Positions 33,115 to 42,006 are shown, counted from the first letter of the stretch. The stretch is 64,000 bases of DNA from Agromyces mariniharenae (GCF_008122505.1 NZ_VSSB01000002.1:930001-994000), one strand, 5' to 3'. The notes: generated by a model not told the origin, from the sequence alone. Translations and numbers: made by a program.

Positions 33115-34482
33115 TCAGCGGCCCACCGCCTGGAAGTAGTTCGCGGCTCCGTAGTTCGCCACGTTCGCGCCGAGCAGCTGGCCCTGGACGTCTGCGAAGC
33201 GATAGTGCAGGCCCGCCCAGATGCGCGCGTCGATCAGCTCGCCGAGCGGCTGCGAGAACGAGTCGAAGGTGCGCACCTTCGGCTCGGCGGCCGTGAGGAG
33301 GGCGGACAGGCTCGTGATCTGGAACCCGCCTTCGATCACGTCGCCGAAGAACATCCGCATGACGGTGACGTGGGCGGCGTCGAGGCAGTTGTGCCCCGAC
33401 GGCGTGTCGGGGTACGGCGCGGTGATCAGGGCCGTCCATCCGGGCTCGGCGATGGTCGCGGGGTTGTCGTCCTCGTCGGCCCGAGGGATCGAGTTCCACG
33501 GTCGCCAGAAGTCGTAGAAGTACTTGTCGTTCCAGCAGTTGATCGCGGCATCCGCCCCACTCAGGTTCTGCAGCGCGAGGAGCCTCGCGCTGTCGGCGGC
33601 GGTGAGCTCGTTGCGCTCGATGAGCTGTCGCGAGACCTCGTTCCAGCTCAGGATGGGCGCGCTCTGCCACCACTTGGCGACGTACGTCTGATGCTCCGTC
33701 CGGGTGGACCCCGTGGCTCGTCCGAGCGCCTGGACCTCGTTGACCTCCGCCGCGTAGGCGTCGCTGTCGAGCGCGGGCGGCGGCTCGGTGCGGAACTGCG
33801 ATTGGCTCTCGATGAGGAACGGTTCGACACCGCCGGCCCATGGGGTCGGGTCGAGGATCGGCTGCCCCTGCGCGTTCAGGAGCGGCCACCAGTGTCCGGG
33901 CGAGGTGTCGGGAACCCACTGGGATTCGCCGAACCGTCCGTCGTCCACCCTCGCCTCGAGCATGGCGCTGGCCGCTGCATGTCCGGCGGCGACGCCCTGC
34001 TTCTCGAAGGGGCCATCGGCGACCGCATCGAGCGAGGTCGCGTATTCGGTGGCGAGACCCGCCAGGAGTGCCGCCCGGCCCGGGAACGGCGCCCGTTCCG
34101 GTGCGCTCGAGACGAGCGCCGCGAGCACGTCGTAGGCGGCGGTCGCCACGGCGGCTTCCACTGACGCCTTCGCGCCGAAACGCTTGTCGAGGAGATAGGG
34201 CTGATGCTGCTTGGGCCCGATCGCGTTCACCGCGTCGTACACGGCGCCCTGGGTCATGCCCATGTTGATCTGGAACGCGGGTGGCGCGCCGCCGTTCGGT
34301 CCCGGAACGGCGGCGAGCGTGGTCGCCGCGACCTGGTTCCAGTGGAGGACGGCAGTGGCGTCCGCGGCAACAGGCGGTGCGGCGGATGCCACGAGCGGTA
34401 CGACCGAGACGCCGTACGCGCCGAACGCGGCCGATGCCACGATCGTCCCGGCCACCAGGCTGACGAATCGTTGATGGGTCAT
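33115..34482 (-). CDS. Secreted vanadium-dependent haloperoxidase-like protein (PAP2 superfamily)
   Basis: A 455-residue exported protein with a Sec signal peptide (THQRFVSLVAGTIVASAAFG, cleavage around ASA-APP). The vanadate-binding set of haloperoxidases is complete in pattern: Lys and Arg seven apart in KYFYDFWRPW, Ser-Gly-His in DTPSGHNC, and Arg and His six apart in RIWAGLHYRF. Family members oxidise halides with peroxide or act as acid phosphatases; the two cannot be told apart by eye. The start at 34482 is chosen because it opens the signal peptide and has GGGGGG-type purines upstream; 30 residues of open frame before it are ignored. It stands alone. Confidence 0.85.
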   Translation of the reverse strand: MTHQRFVSLVAGTIVASAAFGAYGVSVVPLVASAAPPVAADATAVLHWNQVAATTLAAVPGPNGGAPPAFQINMGMTQGAVYDAVNAIGPKQHQPYLLDKRFGAKASVEAAVATAAYDVLAALVSSAPERAPFPGRAALLAGLATEYATSLDAVADGPFEKQGVAAGHAAASAMLEARVDDGRFGESQWVPDTSPGHWWPLLNAQGQPILDPTPWAGGVEPFLIESQSQFRTEPPPALDSDAYAAEVNEVQALGRATGSTRTEHQTYVAKWWQSAPILSWNEVSRQLIERNELTAADSARLLALQNLSGADAAINCWNDKYFYDFWRPWNSIPRADEDDNPATIAEPGWTALITAPYPDTPSGHNCLDAAHVTVMRMFFGDVIEGGFQITSLSALLTAAEPKVRTFDSFSQPLGELIDARIWAGLHYRFADVQGQLLGANVANYGAANYFQAVGR

Positions 34483-34626
34483 GATGCCCCCCAGATGGTG
34501 CGAGCAGACAGGGCCCCCCGAATACCTCCGACTGTCCCACCGATCCGGAACGGTGTCCACAACACGGAACAATTGAGGAATCCCCAGTTCTGGGGTGATG
34601 GTGCACTCGGAGCGAGAACGCTCTCG

Positions 34627-35445
34627 TCAACGGCGCGCCGGCGGCACGACGATCGTCGGGCAGCGGGCGTTCGTGACCATCGCATGGCTCACGGATCCGA
34701 GGAACATCCTCCCGACGGCGCCGAGCCCGCGCGAACCGACCACGACCGTGTCGTGATCCTCCGCGCGTCGCAGCAGCGTCGTCGCCGTCGGGCCCGACTC
34801 GACGTGCGTCACGATCTCGAGATCGGGGAACTCGCGCCGGGCCGGACCGAGCGCGTCCTCGAGCTCCTCCACATCGACGCCGACCGTGTGCGAGCGCGAA
34901 CCGATGTGCATGGCGTGCAGGGACTCGCCGGCGGATGCCGCGAAGGCTGCGGCGAATCGGCAGAGCCCCTGAGCCGCGAGCCCGTGATCGACGGCAACGA
35001 GAACCCCAGACCTCGACCCCGGGTCATCCGTGGGGATCACCGCCACCGGCCCATCGGCCATGCCGCAGAGCCTCGCGCCGAGCCTCGAGCTGTGCCAGTA
35101 CTCGTCCGTGCGCCCGTTCTCCGCACCGACGACGACGACGGCGTCATCGCCCGTCCGGTCCCGCAACGCCTCGCCCGGCTCGTCGCGCACGAACTCGACC
35201 TCGACCTCCAACGACGGATGCTCCGTCCGGACCCGGAGGCCCGCGGCATCGGCGTCGGACTCGGCGACGCGCACGAGGTCCTCGATCGCGCGGTCCTCCC
35301 CCGCGATCGCGGCCTCGTCGAACACGCGCACGATCCTGAGCTTCCGTGCTCCCGCGGGCTGCCGCTCGGCTCGGGCGATCGCCCATGCGAGCGCGGCCTC
35401 CGCGGTCCTGCCGCCATCCCATCCCACCACCGTCGCCTCGTGCAT
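34627..35445 (-). CDS. Universal stress protein, tandem UspA domains
   Basis: A 272-residue protein with two UspA folds: residues 1-135 (VVGWDGGRTAEAALAWAIARA ... GDDAVVVVGAENGRTDEYWHSSRLGARLCG) and 140-272 (GVLVAVDHG ... DTVVVGSRGLGAVGRMFLGSVSHAMVTNARCPTIVV). The second domain has the ATP-binding G-x2-G-x9-G-S/T loop; the first is weaker. Such proteins adjust dormancy and stress responses. GGAGG eight bases before the ATG supports the start. Divergent from dinB. Confidence 0.9.
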   Translation of the reverse strand: MHEATVVGWDGGRTAEAALAWAIARAERQPAGARKLRIVRVFDEAAIAGEDRAIEDLVRVAESDADAAGLRVRTEHPSLEVEVEFVRDEPGEALRDRTGDDAVVVVGAENGRTDEYWHSSRLGARLCGMADGPVAVIPTDDPGSRSGVLVAVDHGLAAQGLCRFAAAFAASAGESLHAMHIGSRSHTVGVDVEELEDALGPARREFPDLEIVTHVESGPTATTLLRRAEDHDTVVVGSRGLGAVGRMFLGSVSHAMVTNARCPTIVVPPARR

Positions 35446-35581
35446 GACCGCACCTCCGCTCCGTCGAGCCCGAGTCTGCCGGAACGGATGCTCGGACGAC
35501 GGGTAGAAGGTCCCGTGCGCCGGCACCCGGTGTCCCCGGTGCGTGCGACGATGCGCAGGAGGACGATCAGTGGAGGGCGGG

Positions 35582-36778
35582 ATGCGGGGCGAGGCGACCG
35601 TGCTGCACGCGGATCTCGACGCGTTCTACGCCTCGGTCGAGCAGCGTGACGCGCCCGAGCTGCGCGGGCGGCCCGTCATCGTCGGCGGCGGCGTCGTGCT
35701 GGCGGCGAGTTACGAGGCGAAGGCCCGCGGGGTGCGCACCGCGATGGGCGGCCGGCAGGCGCGCGACCTGTGCCCCGATGCCGTCGTGGTCCCGCCACGG
35801 ATGGACGCGTACTCGGAGGCCAGCAAAGCCGTGTTCGCGATCTTCCGCGACACGACGCCGCTCGTGGAGGGGCTCTCCATCGACGAGGCATTCCTGGAGG
35901 TCGGGGGTCTGCGTCGCATCGCGGGCACGCCCGAGCATATCGCGGTGCGATTGCGTGAGCGGGTTCGCGCGGAGGTCGGGTTGCCCATCTCGGTCGGGAT
36001 CGCGCGGACCAAGTTCCTCGCCAAGGTCGCCAGCGCGGTCAGCAAGCCCGACGGCCTGCTGCTGGTCGAACCCGAGCGCGAAGAGGAGTTCCTGCTTCCG
36101 CTGCCGGTGGAACGATTGTGGGGAGTCGGCGCCGTGACCGCGGAGAAGCTGCACCGGCTCGGCATCCGCACGGTCGGGCAACTGGCCGAGCTCGAAGCCG
36201 CGGCCGCGGAACGGCTGCTCGGCAAGGCGACCGGCGCGCACCTGCACGCACTCGCCCGGCTGCGGGATCCGCGCCCGGTCGACAGCACGCACCGCCGCGG
36301 CTCGATCGGCTCTCAACGCGCGCTCGGCACCCGCCCGCGCTCGCCCGAGGAACTCGACGTCATCCTCACCCAGATCATCGATCGGCTCGCCCGGCGCCTC
36401 CGCGATCGGGACCGGGCCTGCCGCACGGTCGTCCTGCGCCTGCGCTACGGCGACTTCGCGAGGGCCACCCGATCGCGCACCCTCCGAACTGCGACCGACC
36501 GCACCTCGGTGCTGCTCGCCATCGCGCAGGGGTTGCTCGCCGGTGCGCAGCCCCGGATCGCCGACCGCGGCATCACCCTGATCGGGGTCTCGTTCTCGCA
36601 GTTGGCACGCGCCGACAGCCTCCAGCCCGAGCTTCCGATCGACTGGGAGGACGGGGAGCGCCTCGACACGGTGCTCGACGCGGTCCGCGATCGCTTCGGC
36701 GCGGCATCCGTCGCGAGAGCAGCGCAACTCGGGCGCGACCCGGGCTGGTCGCCGCCCATGCTGCCCGAACACGAGTGA
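35582..36778 (+). CDS. dinB: DNA polymerase IV (Y family)
   Basis: A 398-residue lesion-bypass polymerase. VLHADLDAFYASVEQRD, the catalytic SIDEAFLEVGG, SVGIARTKFLAKVAS and the helix-hairpin-helix LWGVGAVTAEKLHRLGIRTVGQLAEL are all present; the C-terminus lacks an obvious beta-clamp pentapeptide and ends in PPMLPEHE. The ATG at 35582 is preceded by GGAGG at five bases. No actinobacterial LexA box (CGAAC-N4-GTTCG) is visible in the 136-base gap to the stress-protein gene. Confidence 0.94.
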   Translation: MRGEATVLHADLDAFYASVEQRDAPELRGRPVIVGGGVVLAASYEAKARGVRTAMGGRQARDLCPDAVVVPPRMDAYSEASKAVFAIFRDTTPLVEGLSIDEAFLEVGGLRRIAGTPEHIAVRLRERVRAEVGLPISVGIARTKFLAKVASAVSKPDGLLLVEPEREEEFLLPLPVERLWGVGAVTAEKLHRLGIRTVGQLAELEAAAAERLLGKATGAHLHALARLRDPRPVDSTHRRGSIGSQRALGTRPRSPEELDVILTQIIDRLARRLRDRDRACRTVVLRLRYGDFARATRSRTLRTATDRTSVLLAIAQGLLAGAQPRIADRGITLIGVSFSQLARADSLQPELPIDWEDGERLDTVLDAVRDRFGAASVARAAQLGRDPGWSPPMLPEHE

Positions 36779-36854
36779 ACGCGATGGACGATGCGGTGTC
36801 GATCGACGCAGGCTCATGGTGGCGGGTGCCGTCATGGCGACGAGGTCGACGGAT

Positions 36855-37442
36855 TCAGGAGCTGGGCGGGGCGGCGAGCAGCGAGACCACGGTCGCGGCG
36901 ACGACGCGGTCTGCGTCATCCTCGGCGAGGCGTCCGGCGCGGAGTTCGCCCGCCGCCGTGTGCAGGATCGCGGTGAAGCAGCTCGTGAGCCAGCCCGCGT
37001 CGAGGTCGCGACGCATCGCGCCGTCGTGCTGACCCCGTTCGATGAGGAGACGGACGCGCGCCATCGGCTCGGCGTGGTGCGCCAGGATCTGCTCGTTCGA
37101 AAGGGCGAGCTCGGCGACGCCGAGCAACCGGTGGAAGGTGTCGACGATCCGCCACGAGCGGTGGACCAGGAGGTCGAGCGCGGCCATCGGCGCGCCGCTG
37201 AGGTCGAGCGACGCCAGCTCGGCTTCCGAACGCTCGATGACCCGGAGCAGGGTCGCCTCGATGAGCTCCTCGCGCGACGAGAAGTGCCCGTAGAGCGTCA
37301 CGCGGCCGACGCCCGAAGCGCGCGCGATGTCGGTCATGCTCGCGCGGGGATCGCGCGCAAGCACGTCGATCGCGGCCTCGAGGATCGCGTCGCGGTTCCG
37401 CACGGCGTCGCTGCGAGTGGGACGCGGGGTCGCTTCGGCCAT
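36855..37442 (-). CDS. TetR-family repressor
   Basis: A 195-residue regulator: N-terminal helix-turn-helix (RDAILEAAIDVLARDPRASMTDIARASGVGRVTLYGHFSSREEL split at residues 17-60) and an all-helical ligand domain. It is divergent from the MFS transporter across 69 bases that contain inverted repeats, the standard arrangement in which the TetR protein represses the pump and itself until a substrate binds. Confidence 0.92.
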   Translation of the reverse strand: MAEATPRPTRSDAVRNRDAILEAAIDVLARDPRASMTDIARASGVGRVTLYGHFSSREELIEATLLRVIERSEAELASLDLSGAPMAALDLLVHRSWRIVDTFHRLLGVAELALSNEQILAHHAEPMARVRLLIERGQHDGAMRRDLDAGWLTSCFTAILHTAAGELRAGRLAEDDADRVVAATVVSLLAAPPSS

Positions 37443-37451
37443 GCCTTGACT

Positions 37452-37503
37452 CTATCTCAAACATAAGTGTATGAGTTAACCTGTACACCACTGTTCAAGA
37501 TAG
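37452..37503. promoter_or_regulatory. Inverted-repeat operator region between tetR-type gene and MFS pump
   Basis: Outer arms 37452-37463 (CTATCTCAAACA) and 37492-37503 match as an inverted repeat at 10 of 12 positions. Inside are CATA-N4-TATG (37462-37473) and GTGTA...TACAC (37467-37471 with 37484-37488). The stretch is notably AT-rich for this window. One or more of these should be the TetR operator. Confidence 0.55.
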
Positions 37504-37511
37504 GAATCGCC

Positions 37512-38933
37512 ATGTCGCACTCGTCCACGACCCCCGGACCAGCTCGAACGGATGCCGTGCCCGCACGCCGCGAACACGGTCCGCGGCTCACCCTGGTCGT
37601 CCTCGCCCTCGCGCAGGCGATGCTCGTCATCGACCTGACCGTCGTCAACGTGGCGCTCCCCGTGATGAGCGCCGAACTCGGCATCGACCCGGCGCTCGCC
37701 GGCTGGGCGATCGCCGCCTATGCCGTCCCGTTCGGCGGCCTGCTGATCCTCGGCGGCCGCCTCACCGATGTCTTCGGCGCGCGCCGCATGCTCCTCGCCG
37801 GGCTCTCCGTCTTCACGGCGGCCTCGCTCGTCGCGGGGCTGGCGCCCGACGCCGCGTGGCTCGTCGGCGCTCGCGCCGCGCAGGGCGTCGGCGCCGCCCT
37901 GCTGTCGCCCGCGGCGCTCGCGACCCTCCTGCACCGCTTCCAAGGCCCCGCACGCAACCGCGCCCTCGGGGTCTGGAGCGCGATCGGGGGTGCGGGGGCT
38001 GCCGTCGGCGTGCTGCTCGGCGGCCTGCTGGCCGGCGGTCCCGGATGGCGCTGGATCTTCTTCATCAACCTTCCCGTCGGCGTGCTCGTCGCGCTCGCCG
38101 TCCCCGCCGTCGTCGGCACCGCGGTGCTCGGCGCGCGTCCCCGCGGCCGGATCGACGTGGCAGGTGCCCTGCTCGCGACCGCAGGGATCGCCGCACTCGT
38201 GGCCTCGTTCACGGTGGGCGAGATCGTCGAGCCCTGGGCAGGAGTCGCGATCGCCCTCGGCGGGGTCGCACTGCTCGCGGCGTTCGTCGGGGTCGAGCGG
38301 CGCGCGCCCGAACCGCTCGTCCGGCTGGGGCTGCTGCGCTCCCGACCGGTCGCGACGGGCTCGCTGCTGATGCTCGTCGCCACCGGGCTGCTCGTCGGCG
38401 GCTTCGTCATGTTCTCGTTCGAACTGCAGGTCGGCGCGGGATGGGGGCCGATCCCGACCGGACTCGCCTTCCTCCCGATCGCGCTCGGCGTCGTACTCGG
38501 CGCCCAGCTCGCCGGCCATGCCGTCGGCTCGGTCGGGGCCCGCCCCGTCGCGGCCGTCGCCCTGCTCGTGGGGGCCGCCGGGCTCGCTCTCGCGGCCGTC
38601 GCGATCGCCACCGGTCTCGCCGAGGGCGTTGCGGTCGCCGGCATGAGCGTCGCGGCGGCCGGACTCGGCGCGGGGTTCGTGTGTGCCAGCACCACGACGC
38701 TCGCCCGCGTGGACCACGCCGAGGCGGGCACCGCGTCGGGCGTGCTGAGCTCCTCGCACGAGATCGGTAGCGCCGTCGGCGTCTCGGCGTTCAGCGCCAT
38801 CCTCGCTTCGGGCTCCGGCGTGGGCTTCGCGACTGCGGCGATCGTCGCCGCCGTAGCGGCGCTCCTCGCGGCCGTCGTGGTCCCGTCGGGCACGACCATG
38901 GCGACGGGCGGCGCCGCCAGGGGTATGCACTGA
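37512..38933 (+). CDS. MFS drug transporter, DHA2 (EmrB/QacA) family
   Basis: A 473-residue inner-membrane proton antiporter with about 14 membrane segments. Motif A appears as GGRLTDVFGARRML, and the DHA2/DHA1 motif C-type GGAGAAVGVLLGGLL follows in segment 5; the first segment carries VIDLTVVNVALPVM, typical of EmrB/QacA drug exporters. The ATG at 37512 is used; 15 upstream codons are open but lie in the operator. The polar N-terminal 30 residues are cytoplasmic. Regulated by the divergent TetR protein (inferred). A 13-bp hairpin follows. Confidence 0.92.
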   Translation: MSHSSTTPGPARTDAVPARREHGPRLTLVVLALAQAMLVIDLTVVNVALPVMSAELGIDPALAGWAIAAYAVPFGGLLILGGRLTDVFGARRMLLAGLSVFTAASLVAGLAPDAAWLVGARAAQGVGAALLSPAALATLLHRFQGPARNRALGVWSAIGGAGAAVGVLLGGLLAGGPGWRWIFFINLPVGVLVALAVPAVVGTAVLGARPRGRIDVAGALLATAGIAALVASFTVGEIVEPWAGVAIALGGVALLAAFVGVERRAPEPLVRLGLLRSRPVATGSLLMLVATGLLVGGFVMFSFELQVGAGWGPIPTGLAFLPIALGVVLGAQLAGHAVGSVGARPVAAVALLVGAAGLALAAVAIATGLAEGVAVAGMSVAAAGLGAGFVCASTTTLARVDHAEAGTASGVLSSSHEIGSAVGVSAFSAILASGSGVGFATAAIVAAVAALLAAVVVPSGTTMATGGAARGMH

Positions 38934-38943
38934 CCTGCTCGAC

Positions 38944-38984
38944 GGCGACGGATGCCACGGCCTCCGCCTGCGGCATCCGTCGCC
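38944..38984 (+). terminator. Terminator after MFS gene
   Basis: A 13-bp perfect stem (38944-38956 with 38972-38984) with a 15-base loop, built from inverted copies of the GGATGCC motif, ten bases after the stop. Confidence 0.75.
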
Positions 38985-39083
38985 CCATCTCTGACCGCAA
39001 CACCGCCATGCAGGCGATCCGCAAGGGGTTTCTTGCCGTCTCGACTGAGAAGTACCGTGTGAGCACGAGAACGGGGGTCTCCG

Positions 39084-40295
39084 ATGGCCGGCAACGACAA
39101 CGACCCGGACGTGATGTCATCACCGACCGAGCGGCTGGCGCCCGCACTCGACATCGACGCCCGGCTCACCGAGATCGAGCGCCGCGTGAACCTGCTCGTC
39201 AACGTCACGCCGCTCAACGCGGCGGAGGCGTGGGCGGACTTCGAACGCAGTGACTTCAGCACGGCCCCCACGCTGCGGCTGCGGCAGTTGGACTTCGACC
39301 CCGACCTGGCGCAGCGCGACCTGTACGACCTCGAGGTCGAGAACGTGGACGACCCGGCGCTGCACACGCTCTTCCGGGCGAAGCGGGACGAGATCGCCCG
39401 GCAGATCACCGCGTTGGAGGACCGCGACACGTCACGGTTCCTCTACGGGTCACTCCAGCTCTACGGAACGGTGGCCCCGCCACTGGCGGCGGCGGCGGAG
39501 GAACTGCTCGAGACCATTCCCCCGCAGGCGCCCAGCACCCAGACCGTCACGGCCGGGGCGTTCGCCGACGCGGCCCGTGCGGAGTTCGAGCACTACCGCG
39601 CCGTGTACCCCGACTTCCCGGTCCGCGTCGAGGTACGAGACGACATCTCCGAGCTGATGGTGTCGTTCGGCCGCCTGCTGATCCCGGAGTCCGCCGCCTT
39701 CCGGGCCGACCGGGTCGAGCCGTTGCTGCACCACGAGGTCGGCACCCACGTGGTCACCTACCAGAACGGTGCCCGGCAGCCACTGACGCTGCTGACCATC
39801 GGCCTGCCCGGCTACGACGAGACGCAGGAGGGCCTCGCCGTGCTCGCCGAGTACCTGACCGGCGGGTTGGATCCGCGGCGGCTGCGCGTGCTCGCGGCGC
39901 GAGTGGTCGCGGTCGGCAGGATGCTCGACGGCGCCGGCTTCCTGGACATCTTCGAGTCGCTGCGGGCCGACCACCGCATACCGGCACGGACCGCGTGGTC
40001 CATCGCCATCCGGGTCGTCGTCGGGGGCGGTTCGGTGAAGGACGCGATCTACCTGCGTGGGATCACGCGCATCCTCGACGCCCTCGCCGAGGGCAGCCGC
40101 CTCGACGTCCTGCTCGTCGGCAAGCTCGCGTTGGACCACATCCCGCTGGTGCAGGACCTGCTCGACCGCGAGGTGCTCCACGCGCCGTGGGTTCGGCCGC
40201 GCTGGCTGGACGTGCCCGGTGCACAGGACCGACTGGAGCGGCTGCGCGAGGGCGCGACGGTCACCGACCTCTACGAAGGAGACGCGGCAGCATGA
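39084..40295 (+). CDS. DUF1704 (QEGLA-motif) HEXXXH metallopeptidase
   Basis: A 403-residue protein of the family once named flavohemoglobin expression-modulating QEGLA protein, related to the eukaryotic MATCAP tubulin-tail carboxypeptidases. His217-Glu218 and His222 in LHHEVGTHVVTY form the HEXXXH site and Glu249 in TQEGLAVLAEY is the expected third zinc ligand. No signal or membrane segment, so it acts in the cytoplasm. Its stop overlaps the start of the ATP-grasp gene by four bases (ATGA), so the two are translationally coupled. In eukaryotes the relatives remove a C-terminal residue from a protein tail; a similar removal reaction on a product of the neighbouring ligase is an attractive but untested inference. 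Start with GGGGGT about six bases upstream. Confidence 0.85.
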   Translation: MAGNDNDPDVMSSPTERLAPALDIDARLTEIERRVNLLVNVTPLNAAEAWADFERSDFSTAPTLRLRQLDFDPDLAQRDLYDLEVENVDDPALHTLFRAKRDEIARQITALEDRDTSRFLYGSLQLYGTVAPPLAAAAEELLETIPPQAPSTQTVTAGAFADAARAEFEHYRAVYPDFPVRVEVRDDISELMVSFGRLLIPESAAFRADRVEPLLHHEVGTHVVTYQNGARQPLTLLTIGLPGYDETQEGLAVLAEYLTGGLDPRRLRVLAARVVAVGRMLDGAGFLDIFESLRADHRIPARTAWSIAIRVVVGGGSVKDAIYLRGITRILDALAEGSRLDVLLVGKLALDHIPLVQDLLDREVLHAPWVRPRWLDVPGAQDRLERLREGATVTDLYEGDAAA

Positions 40296-41290
40296 GGCTC
40301 GCATTTCTGGTCAACGATGTCGACATCGAGGTGGACGAATACGGGACCACCCGACTCGCCAGGGCCGCAGCACGGGCCGGGCACGAGACCTGGTACGTCG
40401 GCGTCGGGGACGTCGAGTTCGGCAGCAGCGACGGACTGTTCGCGGCCAGGGCTCGCGCCGCGAGGTGGACGAGCGACGACACCCTCGCGAGCTTCATGGA
40501 GGGCATCAAGGCGCGCGATGCCGAGCGGATCGTCATGGACGACCTGGATGCGATCTTCCTGCGCAACGAGTCGATCGACGACCTGCAGGAGCGCCCGTGG
40601 GCCAGCCCGATGGGCGTGGTGTTCGGGCAGATGCTCGCGGGCAGGGGCGTGACCGTGGTCAACGACCCGAACACGCTCCATCGAGCGACCAGCAAGCTCT
40701 ACCTGGAGGAGTTCCCCGAGACGATCCGACCACGGTCGCTGGTGACGCGGGACCCGGAGGCGATCGAGCGATTCGTCGACGAAGTCGGACACTGCGTCGT
40801 CAAGCCGCTCTACGGGCAGAAGGGCCGCAACGTCTTCATGATCGAGGGCCCGGGCGAGACCAACCTCGCGCAGATGACGGAGGCGGTCCTGCAGGACGGC
40901 TACGCCATCATCCAGGAGTTCATCGACGGTGCCGAGGACGGCGATGCCCGGATCTTCCTGCTGGAGGGTCGGCTCCTCGAGCGCGACGGCAAGGTGGCCG
41001 CCTTCCGACGCGTACCCAACGGGAAGGACCCGCGCGCCAACATCAGCACAGGCGGTCGGTCGGTGCCCCTCGAGATCGGCGAGGCCGAGCTCGGCATCGT
41101 CGAGGCGATGGGCGACAAGCTCGTCGCCGACGGCATGTTCCTCGTGGGCATCGACGTGATCGGCACCCAGGTGGTGGAGATCAACGCGGAGAGTCCCGGC
41201 GGCTTCCAGAGCGTCGAGCGGCTCTACGACTTCGACATCGCCGAGACCGTCATCGAGGCCCTGGAACGCCGCGTGAGCCCGGGGTCCTGA
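40292..41290 (+). CDS. ATP-grasp ligase (glutathione synthetase/RimK-like)
   Basis: A 332-residue ATP-dependent carboxylate-amine ligase. N-terminal pre-grasp Rossmann part (MRLAFLVNDVDIEVDEYGTT), then ATP-grasp elements: CVVKPLYGQKGRNVFMIEG (ATP-binding Lys and glycine loop near residues 170-187), IIQEFIDGAEDGDARIFLLEG and the Mg-binding end VGIDVIGTQVVEINAESPGGF. The last block is that of glutathione synthetase and peptide ligases. The start ATG overlaps the stop of the DUF1704 gene. Substrate unknown: peptide, glutamate or amino-acid addition to a protein or small molecule are options. It is not a dedicated gshB since no gamma-glutamylcysteine ligase is near and the organism group normally uses mycothiol. 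Confidence 0.85.
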   Translation: MRLAFLVNDVDIEVDEYGTTRLARAAARAGHETWYVGVGDVEFGSSDGLFAARARAARWTSDDTLASFMEGIKARDAERIVMDDLDAIFLRNESIDDLQERPWASPMGVVFGQMLAGRGVTVVNDPNTLHRATSKLYLEEFPETIRPRSLVTRDPEAIERFVDEVGHCVVKPLYGQKGRNVFMIEGPGETNLAQMTEAVLQDGYAIIQEFIDGAEDGDARIFLLEGRLLERDGKVAAFRRVPNGKDPRANISTGGRSVPLEIGEAELGIVEAMGDKLVADGMFLVGIDVIGTQVVEINAESPGGFQSVERLYDFDIAETVIEALERRVSPGS

Positions 41291-41297
41291 GCCGACG

Positions 41298-41999
41298 TCA
41301 CCAGCGACCCGTATCCGCCCAGTCGTTCTCGAGCTCGACGCCGCTTCCGTCGAGCGTCGACTCGAACGCGAGGAACACGTCGACGAGTGCATCCCGGTCG
41401 GTGAAATACCGCGCGTAGTAGGCCTCCAGCTCGGGGGCGAACCCGCCGTCGAGCGCGACCTGGGAACCGAGGTAGGCGAACAGCTCGCTGGCGCGGTTCT
41501 CGGACCGGTCGCCCACCGACGCCGCGATCTGTCCGTGCACCACGTCGTCGGCCGGCACCCGCACGAGCTCCGCCTCGACGAGCGCGTCGACCTCATCGCG
41601 CTCTGCGGGATCCAGTCGGGCGTAGACGGCGTGCAGCAGCTCGTGCGCGGCCGTCGTCACCATCATCGGCCGCAGTCGCGCATCGTCGGGCTTGAAGATC
41701 GAGATGACGTCGTACCCGCTGTAGCACCCGACCGTCGTGCTGCCGCCGGAGTCATCGGGCTCGGACGCACGCTGGTCGCAAGCCCGCGACAACTCGTCTT
41801 CGTCGCGTAGTCGCGGCCGGGCATCGAAGAAGATCTCGCGCCCCTCCATCGTGAGGAACGCCTCATCGGCGAGCGCCGCGATCTCGGCGTCGGGCCGATC
41901 GATGATGAGCCCCCCGGGTGTGGTGAGCTCGACCATGACCAGGAGTCCGCCGAAGGTCAGCACGCTGACGAGGACGACGGTGAGTGCGTTCCGGGTCAC
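41298..41999 (-). CDS. Membrane-anchored HELLH metallopeptidase-like protein
   Basis: A 233-residue protein with one N-terminal membrane segment (ALTVVLVSVLTFGGLLVMVEL) and an extracytoplasmic domain holding His119-Glu-Leu-Leu-His123 (TTAAHELLHAVYARL), followed by ENRASELFAYLG, whose Glu may be the third ligand, as in gluzincin-like peptidases. Two cysteines (RACDQRA and VGCYSGY) could form a disulfide. GTG at 41999 is chosen because CATACT lies seven bases upstream. It converges on the ATP-grasp gene with only seven bases between. No substrate can be proposed. Confidence 0.72.
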   Translation of the reverse strand: MTRNALTVVLVSVLTFGGLLVMVELTTPGGLIIDRPDAEIAALADEAFLTMEGREIFFDARPRLRDEDELSRACDQRASEPDDSGGSTTVGCYSGYDVISIFKPDDARLRPMMVTTAAHELLHAVYARLDPAERDEVDALVEAELVRVPADDVVHGQIAASVGDRSENRASELFAYLGSQVALDGGFAPELEAYYARYFTDRDALVDVFLAFESTLDGSGVELENDWADTGRW

Positions 42000-42006
42000 G
42001 ATGGCG

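Noticed and set aside
35446..35581. LexA (SOS) box before dinB
   Set aside because: No CGAAC-N4-GTTCG match or close variant in the gap.
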